Shown piece by piece: positions 41,801 to 51,603 of a stretch of DNA of 64,000 nucleotides. A program made the translations under genes and the position numbers. The stretch's first letter is position 1, and every line of letters starts with the position of its first letter. Under the pieces are notes generated by a model. That model worked only from the letters and a program-made list of their open reading frames with translations, was not told the DNA's origin and ran no database searches. This DNA comes from Pseudorasbora parva (lineage: Eukaryota > Chordata > Actinopteri > Cypriniformes > Gobionidae), in contig NC_090187.1 of the NCBI RefSeq assembly GCF_024679245.1, positions 21,090,995 to 21,154,994 of the forward strand. The letters run 5' to 3'.

Positions 41801-44800
41801 CCTTAGATTGAGCCCTGTCAATAATGAGTTTCCAGACCAAACATCTTGATGTGGGTCTGGCTTGTCAGGCTAGGAGGTTTGTCCTCTTTCTCCAAACTGG
41901 CTGTCAAATCACCATTTAAAGCCAAACTGAACCATTATGATCTCTTGTTTAGGTGCCAAGCATCGAAGGTGCGTAGGCATCTGTTCTAATCGTTGGCGTT
42001 CTTATTATTCTTCCATTTCTTCTTCCACTCTGGAAGTCTATAGCTTATAGAATCACTTGCAGGAAGGATATGAAATTTGGCACACAGATGACAGTCTGAA
42101 CTGTCACCATAGCAAATTTGGAGTCTATAACTCAATCCCTCTAGTGCTACCAACTGTCCTCTGATTCCTTGGCTCAAGACACATCGATTGCACAGGATGA
42201 CGTCATGAATTTTTTAATAACTTTTTTCTAAATCCTCCTAGTTGCTCTGATTTTCATGAAAATGTAACCAGATCATCTTCAGACCATGCTTAAAAAAGTT
42301 GAAAAGTTGATTACTTAAACTGTTTTTGAATAATCCGCAAATTTTACATAGCATTTGTGAATATAGACGTAAGGCTGTATCTCCTGAATGCTTTATCGTA
42401 TTCAGACCAAAGTTGGTACGTTATCAAAAACATGACCTAAGGCTACAGGCTGTATTTCAGCACCACCTACTGGGCCCGAGATACAAAAATGGCGGGTTTT
42501 GCTTATAACTTCTGCGCGGTTTGGTCAAAAATCTGATCTCAGGGTGGCATGCTAAAACAAATGATATCTAATTTATCTGCCATTTTGAATTTTGTAGGAA
42601 AATGCTATATTTTATGAATGCATTAGCGTATTGTTATTAAACTTGGTATAGGTCATCAGCACAATGCCCCGAAGAGCCACCTAAGGGTAAGGCTTTGGCA
42701 AAAAAATCACAAAACTAGTCTCCTTAGATTTGGTGCAGCAATGCCAGTCGAACGATACCCAATTTTCGTAAAATGCTATATGATCAACAAACACAATGGG
42801 ACAATAAATCAATGCTTCATGAATTGAGAAATGATGCGGGATTGCTTCTGAGAATTTTCGAATTCAACACGATTCTCTCTCTAAATCGATTCTGAACAGC
42901 AGATGGCACTGCGTGCTTTAGAAACAGCCGTATTGGCTCTTCTTTCCTCCAATTCCATACACCACTTTAACCTTCTATAAAATATAATTAATTCCAAGGT
43001 TGAAGTGAATTTCAAGATTGGTGTTTGAAGTGGGCCGTTTATATAATCTTGCATCATAAAAGCTTTCTGATGTGCAGGGGCGATTCTAAGGGTCCATGAA
43101 CTTTTGGGGCCCCCAGAGATCGGTTTTATTAGTAATTAACAAGCCAGACCCTTATCAAGATGTTTGGTCTGGAAACTCACCATTGACAGGGCTCAATTCC
43201 GAGTGGCGGGATAAACTGTTGTCTTTCAATCTCCCTCTGCACGCAATTGGATAGCGCTACAACCAACCAGAGCAACAAAGGTGAAGCGGAGGCTCGGAGC
43301 TAGTTGACATATTAAAATTTTGCAGTATCCGGTGGGCAAAACTCAGAACACCTCTTCCCTTTGTTCTTTTATCAGAGAAAAGCTTAACTCCAAGTCTTCC
43401 AGAGTCGCACAAAAAGTTGATTCGAAAGACCGCTGTTCACCGATCATTCGAATATACTCCAGGGTTTCTACTGATACAATGCCATATGCTAATCGCTGAA
43501 GTAACCCTTTAAATTTACTTTAGGTAATCACTTTCTGACACGAGTTACAGTCCCTCCGAGTAGAAATAAACTAATATCTTGAATTATGTTGTAACTCCAA
43601 CAGTTCACTGAAATGAGACATGTTTTGCTGAGAGAACTGATGAGAACTCACGAGCCGCTGATACTGAGCATGCGTGTGTAACCGAACGTACAACAGTTCT
43701 CGGATCAGCAGTACAGAATCCAAAACCATTTCTTTCATACACGTTCGATTCTGAGAACTGATAAGCCGATGAGCTGAGCATGCGTTTTATTTGTTCAGAG
43801 GAATAAAATGCAGGTTTTAAGTGTATAAAATGAATCACGTTTGGAAAAATCATCACATAAAGCTGTCTTATCACTGTATTATTTTAAAGTTTGGAAACAC
43901 AATGGATTGTAAAACGGTCAAACTATACATTTGTTTTATCAATAATGCATGATATTTTCAGGAACAGCTTTTTTCTTATTTAATTTCTAAGTCGATACAC
44001 ATTTTAAAATGTAATCAAAATGGTAGGCTTGATATCAGACTACATAGTCAGCTTGCAGCAGTTTGCAGCTCAGCACAGATACACTGATACAGCAGTTCTG
44101 GAGTCAGGGCCGGGTTGTAGCGGTTCTCGGATCACCAGTTTCTATCGGACATGTTCGATCTTTCGGACATGTTTGATTCTGAGAACCGATGAGCTGAGAG
44201 ACTGAGCATGCCTGATACCGTCGTCTTGAACCGAATTGTTTCTCTCGGAGTGGGACAGCTGATGCTGTTTCTCTCGGACAACTGATGCTGATAATATGAG
44301 CACGGGTGAACCGAGGATTTGTGTAAGTTTATGTCAATGTGTGTTTATTTAATCTGTGTAAACCATCAGTGTTTGCACGACAGTGGCTGTATTGAGTGCT
44401 TTTGCAAAACAAATGAAAAAACGTATCCAAAATGATGATGACAATAATAATTATTACTAGACTAAATTTTGATTACAAATACTTTATATGAATGTGTTTG
44501 AATGTATTTTCATCTGCCGGGATTACAAAAAACACGTCATTACGTAAGGACGTAAAAAAAACGGTGATCCGGTGAAACTTTTTTTTTTTAACCGGTTCAT
44601 TGAAACGAACTGTCCGAAAGAACCGGTTCGTGGAAATGAACCGAACTTCCCATCACTACTAGTAGCACGCAAGCGCAACTCTGCTGTCATTTTGTTAAGC
44701 CCTGCCCACCGACGCTATACATGATGTGATTGTTCTGACCAGAGTTTGGTTTTTACAGCTGAGAAGGTATTGAGAGTTGCTAGACTACACTCGCGGCAGA

Positions 44801-47800
44801 TTAGATTTACTGCCGCTAGGGTGCATCTAAATTTCTAGAATAAAGAACTATAAGTCCGGTCATCAAAACCGAGGCTAAAGCGACAGTCTATTCCATAGGT
44901 TATGTTTTTCACCACTGAAAATCAAAAGAATGTCATTTTGTTTTTTGTAAATGTGACTCATATAATGCATTAAACGTCAAATAATCTAAAAAAAACTAAA
45001 ACACACAACGTTCCGCAGGCTTTATATTGACAGTTGCTGAGCGCGAATTCCAGAGCAACGCTTCAGTTAACAGTCACAAAGTGCAAGATGAGATGTGTAA
45101 AGTTAGCTAACTAAACGGCTGTGTTACAATAGAAGTTAAAACAAGCAGCAGAAACAATCAGCTGGCAAAGACTGTATCAACCAAAGCTCAGCTTTGACAA
45201 GGGATGCAGGTCAGGAAGGAAGGAGAAGGTGAAGGAGATGAGAAGCAGAAATTGTGCTATTTAACTACCGGCCAAAAGTTTGAGAACGGTAAGATTTTTA
45301 AAATGTTTTTGTAAGAAGTATCTTTTGCTCACCAAGGCTACATTTATTTGATCCAAAATAAAGCAAAAACAGTATTGTTGTGTAAAATTTTTACAATGTA
45401 TTTTTTTTTCTATTTGAATAGATTTTTTTTTTTTTTTAAGTATTCCTGTGATCAAAGTTGAATTTATCCGCATTACTCCAGTCTCAAGAGTCACATAATC
45501 CTTCAGAAATCATTCTAATATGAAGATTTAATGATCAACAAAAATGTATGATTTTTATCAGTGTTGAAAACAGTTTTGTCTGGATAATTTAATGAATAGA
45601 AAGTTTAAAAGAACAGCATTTATCTGAAATATAAAGCTTTTGCAACATTATAAATGTCTATACTGTCACTTGAACAATTTAATGCATCCTTGCTGAATAA
45701 ACTATATATTTAAGTTCTTTCTCGAAAATAATTTAAAAAAAATCTATTCATCAAATAATCCTAAAAAAAATGTTTTACACAACTGCTTTCAACATTGACA
45801 ATAATCATAAATGCTTCTTGAGCAGTGAATCCTCATATGAGAATGATTAGTGAAGGATCATGTGACACTGAAGACTGGAGTAATGATGATAAATTCAGCT
45901 TTGATCACAGGAATAAATTACCCTTTACTATATATTCACATAGTTATTTTACATTTGAATAGAATTTCACAATATTACAGCTTTTTTGAATTTTAATAAC
46001 ATAAATGCAGCCTTGGTGAGCAGAAGAGACTTCTTTAAAAACAATTTAGAAATCATACCATTCTCAAACTTTTGTTTGAGTAGTGTATATTTAATAAATG
46101 GCTGACAACGATTTTGGATCGCTATAGGTTGGCCTGTATGTTTGGTACAATAGGGGGCCCAAGCTCATATTTTTTCATAGGGCCCAAAATTGCTAGCTAC
46201 CCCCCATGCAAGTACATTCTCAGACGAGCGCTCTTCTTCGTGAGCATTTGAGTGTGGGGTTAAAAACTAGATTGCCCTCTGCTATTAAAAACTAAGCTCA
46301 GAATCTATTTGAGAGAGAAACGCAATGCATATGGAAAATCTCATAATCGAGCGATGCGTCGATTTATTGTCCCTGCGCTAATATGAACACATTGGCGTAT
46401 CGTTACGAAACTCTGTATGTGTCTTCGCACCATGCCCTGACTACTCAGAAAGTCTTGGAGCAGCGCCACCTTCAAAAGTTATACATTTCTAAAAATTCTA
46501 CTATAATAACTTTTAATAAAACAACATAAAGTTATGGATTTCCTGTCTATAGACCTAACCATTTGCTTATTACACATGGACAAAGTTAATGGCATTATGC
46601 CAAAAAGACACTGAGGCTGTATTTCTGCAGTGTTTCAGGATATTGACACCAAAATATGCATGTCATTGTCACTTCACATCAATTTGGTCACAGCGCCACC
46701 TATTGGTCGAAAGTGATAAACAATTAAATCACTTCTAGAGATTGTGTTTTATTTTATTTTTTCAAGCATGTTGCTAAAAATCATCTTAATATGCCTTTAA
46801 TTGCTCGTTGTGCCAGTTGCTCTGATGCCCAGCCGTGTTTGGGTGACTTATTGTGCCATACACATTAGTGCTTGGTCCTGAATTGTTTTTGTTTTTTTGG
46901 TGAACTATGCATCTAAAAACTGAATTTAAAAATATTTGTTCTTTAATAATGTGACTAACAGAAGTATCTTTCCTCTAGCAATCAAAGTATAAAGTCATGA
47001 ACAAGGACCAATGGTACAACGTCTTAGAGTTCAGCCGTACAGTTAACACAGACTTGAGCAACTACGATGAAGATGGAGCCTGTAAGTTCATGTTTGTCTT
47101 GTAGAGTTGCACGATTAATCATTAATAGATCGCAATCTCGATTCAAACACCCACGTGGTCTTATTTCTAAATGACAGCGATTTGGCTATGTCTATTTAAC
47201 CTTTGACAAAATCACAGCGGATTCAAAATCTGCCTGTATGTTTGGTACACTGACCCAGAGAACGCTGTTGTCATGTATAGGTATGAAACGGCTTCACAAA
47301 TAGTGTTTTCAAACACACAGTATCAATATTTCTGTTAGGTTTAGAATTCATATTCTCACAGACGTACTGGAATAAAAGTTTATAGTTCCGACATAAACAC
47401 TGATGTCCATGGTAGGTATCAAAATAGAGTTAATCACCTTTTGAAAGTAATTTAATACTTCAAATGAGGATCAATTAAATTGTTACACTAGTAGGTGATG
47501 ACAAGTGACTTAAAAATGTATTTGTCATTCATTCAAAAGATCTGTTCAAAAACACTGATTCATCCAGTAATAAAACAAGTGAGAAGTAGGAGCAGTATTT
47601 GAGTCAGTGAATAATTCATTCAAATTCATTATTTTAAAGTCATTTTAAATAGACTGCAGCAATTCAAATTTTGTCAGAACATTTAGTAAATGTTTTCTTT
47701 CAGTTGTCTATTCAAAATCGTAGCAGAATCGTGATCTTTATATTATACCAAAACAATTGTGATCGTCAATTTATCGTGTAGCTCTATTGTCTTGTAACCC

Positions 47801-47912
47801 TTCCATTCGTCTTTCTCATTTGAATTTCTAATGATCTGTCTCTGTGCCAATTTCAGGGCCAGTGATGCTGGATGAGTTTGTGGAGTGGCATAAAGCCAAA
47901 ATTGCATTATAG
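38822..47912 (+). CDS. dcun1d5: dcun1d5, DCN1-like protein 5 (cullin neddylation), complete, 8 coding exons
   Basis: The exons are 38822-38892, 38973-39064, 39664-39734, 39848-39939, 40030-40138, 41248-41352, 46979-47081 and 47857-47912. They sum to 699 nt, that is 232 residues and TAG. Human DCUN1D5 has 237. The start [12 protein letters not shown] is the DCUN1D5-type N-terminus with a basic nuclear signal (residues 3-8), which separates it from DCUN1D4. From about residue 45 ([14 protein letters not shown]) to the end is the PONY domain, with [36 protein letters not shown] and [20 protein letters not shown]. The last of these is in the region that contacts the cullin WHB domain. The protein binds acetylated UBC12 and cullins and promotes NEDD8 transfer. 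Exon 3 uses a weak GTTAGC donor. Exon 6 uses GTTTGT, duplicated by a mobile element (see findings). Intron 6 (5.6 kb) is packed with repeats. AATAAA at 48264-48269 is a likely poly-A signal. Confidence 0.95.
40600..40755. mobile_element. Palindromic MITE in dcun1d5 intron 5 (156 bp)
   Basis: It starts CAGGGGTCCCCAATCTCGGT and ends with its reverse complement. The arms pair over about 60 bases, around a short centre near 40676. The flanks CAAAAGTA and CGATAGTA agree at 6 of 8 bases, a possible decayed 8-bp hAT duplication. Confidence 0.82.
41359..41874 (+). mobile_element. 516-bp element inserted at the dcun1d5 exon 6 splice donor
   Basis: The direct repeat GGAGGTTTGT lies at 41349-41358 and 41873-41882, directly flanking this segment; its first four bases on the left are the last bases of exon 6. 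The element holds TAGAAATC and GACGCACCCTAGCGGCAG near its left end and GATGTGGGTCTGGCTTGTC near its right end. Two other copies, both interrupted, are at about 43137-44845 (reverse) and 61640-63690. The class is uncertain. The 8-10 bp duplication points to a cut-and-paste DNA element, though the ends form only a poor inverted repeat. Confidence 0.8.
41985..42790 (+). repeat. Dispersed repeat, first half, in dcun1d5 intron 6
   Basis: It begins near TTCTTATTATTCTTCC and carries GGAAGGATATGAAATTTGGC and CGCACCACCTACTGG-like tracts known from fish repeats. Similar text (GCGTATCGTTACGAAACTC, CAGCGCCACCTATTGG) resumes at about 46375-46730, so the repeat appears split by the material between. Borders are approximate. 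Confidence 0.5.
43137..44845 (-). mobile_element. Reverse copy of the 41359-41874 element, interrupted
   Basis: The left side (CAAGCCAGACCCTTATC, GATGTTTGGTCTGGAAACTC) and the right side (CTGCCGCTAGGGTGCATC) are reverse complements of the two ends of 41359-41874. The middle, about 43440-44655, is foreign. That foreign part includes a fragment of the 31729-32496 family and a stretch rich in TTCTCGGATCA and GAACCGGTTC motifs ending CCCATCACTACT. Confidence 0.7.
45262..46085 (+). repeat. Copy of the abundant dispersed element in dcun1d5 intron 6
   Basis: The ends are inverted: GGCCAAAAGTTTGAGAACGG on the left and CATTCTCAAACTTTTG then GTAGTGTA on the right. The interior shares TTTATTTGATCCAAAATAAA and GGATCATGTGACACTGAAGA with other copies. 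Probably a Tc1-like non-autonomous element. Confidence 0.7.
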
Positions 47913-49612
47913 CACAACCAGATGCTGAATTAAAGCACATCAGATATTTTTGTCGGTGTGCCCCAGTCTGCCCCAGAAGATGGCAAACCTCTCGAGGATT
48001 GCTTCGTGTCCGATGCCCAATACGGATCATCACTACCCAGAGACTTTTACAGTGTTACTTAAAAAGGAAAATGGCACAGAGAAATCACAAGACAAACAAA
48101 AGGGGAAATATTTTTCATATGTATTGATTTGTTTCAACCATTCTATTGCCAGTGTTGTATGATTTTTTTTTTCTGAGAGGGAAACAGTCTGTTTGTAATT
48201 TGTCCCTTTCATTTTTTTTTCCTTAAAGTTTTACTTTGTTTATAGTGTCTTGAAAAGGAAATAAATAAAGCAGTTGTAAATTATTTTTGTTCTGGACATT
48301 AGTGGCATACCTTTTTACAATTACAATTTAAGATTGAACTTGGGTCTGGGGAGTCTACTCTGTATTTTCTACTGCACAAGAGGTGTGATAAATGAGCATT
48401 ATGCAAATGACTCTCGATGCATTCATCCAATGAAACCACAAGAGGCATGATAAACTGCGGAACAAGAGTGGGCATTTCTACATTTGTGGGGGGTTTCAAA
48501 CTATTAATTACACAATAAAAATGATCCCCTTCACCCGACCACACCCATAAACCCTACCCACACTGTGATGTGGGCAAATCAGGTAATGTAGTTGAAAACA
48601 TCCCTCTGTTTATGGCCTTGCCCACTGATGTGATAACTATTATTACTAACCTGCAGAGACCTATACTTGTGGGAACGACCCATCGCTTCTTTAAATGGAC
48701 TGCATTTATATAGCGCTTTTTCTTTATCCGTCATCATGTTAAACCCGCCAATAGCGTGCTAGGTGGATAAGCCAGTCTGATTGGTTCCCGCAAAAGTGTA
48801 TCAGAAGGAGTAGAAATTAATGTACAGGTTTGCCGGCTGTCCCAGTCTAGTGGCATACAGTAATGTAAGAGCAATTAAGGATTATTCAACAATCTAAATG
48901 TAGCATGAATAAAAATATTTACTTTTACACACACTACTACTCAAAAGTTTGGGTCCGTATGAACCTTTAAAATTTATATCAAAGGTAAGTCTCTTATGCT
49001 CATCTAGACTGCATTTATTTGATCCAAAGTACAGTGAAAAAAGTAACACTGTAAAATTTTAGAAATAAAAATTATTTAAAAATGTAATTTATTCATGTAA
49101 TGCAAAGCTGAATTTTCAGTGGTGTCATGATTCTTCTGATTCGCTGCTCAAGAAAGATTTTGATTATAAATCAAATATTTTGCTGATTTTTTTAATAAGT
49201 TCAAAAGAGCAGAATTTATTTTAAATATAAATCTTCTGTAACATGCATGTCTGTACTGTCACTTTAATGCAGCTTTACTGAAAAAAAACATTGTTCAATA
49301 AAATAAATCTTACTGACCCCAAACTTCTGAACAAATACTGTATAAATATTTTTGATTACATCTCTAATATATGCATCAACTACTGTTGAAAGAACAGCTG
49401 ACATTGTCTGTATACAATTTTAACTTACAATTCACAGATATTAAAGACACAAAATTGCTAAATTTTAATGAGCACTTGGATTTTGAAAGAATCCAGAGTT
49501 GTCCCAGTTGTCTGCCAATTCTGATTTCAAAATGGGGGGGGGGGGAATCTGCATAATCTAAATTACACCCACAACATTTTCAAAGGTCTTTACAATTATT
49601 GCTTCCTCCATT
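47913..49612. other. dcun1d5 3' UTR and intergenic region
   Basis: About 47913-48290 is probably the dcun1d5 3' UTR (AATAAA at 48264). The rest contains one dispersed element (48935-49340) and no exon. Confidence 0.5.
48935..49340 (+). repeat. Copy of the abundant dispersed element
   Basis: Inverted edges: ACTCAAAAGTTTGGGTCCGT on the left and CCCCAAACTTCTGAACAAAT on the right. The interior has GCATTTATTTGATCCAAAG and AAGCTGAATTTTCAG, as in the other copies. Confidence 0.65.
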
Positions 49613-51546
49613 TCATGATGTCTCTTGACTTGTTTGTGAGACAGCGTCTCCTTCTGTAGCTGAAACACTGCTTTCATGGGAAGGAACATCAGGTTGAGTC
49701 AACTGGTTCTCGGCTGACTCTCTAACTGGGCTGATGTCTGCCTGTATCATGATGGCATTGAGTCTTGTCAGTGATTTCGTTCTCATTTTTGGCCTGACCT
49801 CGTCTTTACCCTCTATTCCAGGGTCTTTGATGTGGCTGTATTGATTCCCGTCTTCATCATAGTTGTACAGTTTAATGATGCGGCTCTTCTTCTTTGGATG
49901 TGGACTAACCACTGATCTGAACTCTTGGTTTTGTTCTTCACCTTCACAGCTCTGAGTTTGGTTTGCATCATCCTTGCCGTCATCTGCATTTCCATTTTCT
50001 CTAGCGTCTACATTATCAGCGTTCCTAGGTTCCTGATCAGTCATACCAACGTCCACAGTGTCTTCTCCAGTACTGTTGTTTTTATAAAAGAACACTGTCT
50101 CAGGTTGTGTTCTGGTGGTCTGTGCGTTGTTTTGTCCATCGATATCATTGTGATTGTTTATTCTATATGGTAGGCAAGACCTTATCGTTTGTAGACACTT
50201 TATCACGTAGGATCTACTGAACGCACCAAGTGTGAAGGCCACTAAAAAGCTCACGATTACTGATGATGCCACAGCCGCTGCGAAATGGCTTTCTGACAGC
50301 GTTTCCGTGTACACCTCCCTGGTCTTCCTCAGCCGTTTCTTGGTGTTAGGATTTAAGCCCACTACACAAACTCTGTAAGGCACAATTGTTTTGCTCATCT
50401 GGTCCAGATGGATACAGAAATAGAGTCCGTCATGGCTGGATGTGGCCTTTGGAATCCTCAAAGTGGCATTGCATGTTTCCACTGGGTCTTTGTTTTGGTG
50501 GTTGCAGCCTTCAAACAGTCCAAAGGGTGTCTGCCACCACTGAGCCAGCACTGCAAAGTGAAGAATAAAACAATCAAAACAAATGCTTTTCAAAGCTTGA
50601 AACACTTTTTAAAAAATGGTCAGTGGAAGAAAGGCACTTAACAATCACAAAATATTCATCTACAACTTAAACTCATCATATAATATAATAATAAATATGC
50701 ATCCACTCCAGATAGGAGTGATTCAGGTTATATATTTTTTTATCTGAATATTTTAATTCCTTTACTGTGTAAAACAATTTGAATTACAATGGTGCATGAA
50801 ATGTGCTGCATAAATAAATCTGCTTTGCCTAAACTATTAATTTTAGTTGACATTTTTCCAATTAAATGTTAATACTGAAATAAAATAAAACATTAAAAAA
50901 TGCTAGTTATTAAAGCAGCATTTCAGATATTACTTGGTGTAAAAAAAACTAAAACAGAAATAAAAATGAATGAAAACTAGACACATTAAACAAATATAAC
51001 TATAAATAATAAAACTTAATAATGAAAATGATAAAAGAGATATTTTAAACTAAATGAGCTCATTTAGTATATAGCTCATAACTGAATTTAAAACAACACC
51101 AGGATAAGTAATTTTAGTCTATACTCAGCTACTGAATAAGAGCCGTAGGGACACACTGAGGTGCAACACATTACACACACATTCACCTGCTGTCTCTGGA
51201 GGTGGAGTTAGTCTGGTCAGTAAGTCTCAGAACCAGCTGACTGAGGGGACTTGTTTCAGGGTTCAGTTCTTGGGTTTGTATTTGTAACGCTTTAAAATGT
51301 AGCAATTCTGTGGGATTCTCTGATCACTTAGTGGACACCAAACTTCACTTCCATACAGCACTATGGGCTGAATCACACTATCAAAGATTTTGATCCAGAT
51401 TGGAATCGGAAAGTCAAAGGTTTGGATTATTTTCTTAATGGCATATAGAGCTTGTTGAGCTTTGTCTTTGAGAGCATTCACTGCCAAACTGAAACTCCCT
51501 GAATAGAAGCAGTGATGACCTGGCCAAAGAAAGTGTACTGCATCGT

Positions 51547-51603
<57 letters not shown>

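Larger units (their letters stand above)
42798..46374. mobile_element. Large nested insertion within dcun1d5 intron 6
   Basis: The left edge reads GGGACAATAAATC and the right edge GATTTATTGTCCC, an inverted pair of 13 bases. The repeat at 41985-42790 seems to continue after the right edge. Inside are a reversed copy of the 41359-41874 family (43137-44845), itself split near 43440-44655, and a complete dispersed element (45262-46085). No clear target duplication was found for the outer pair. Confidence 0.45.
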
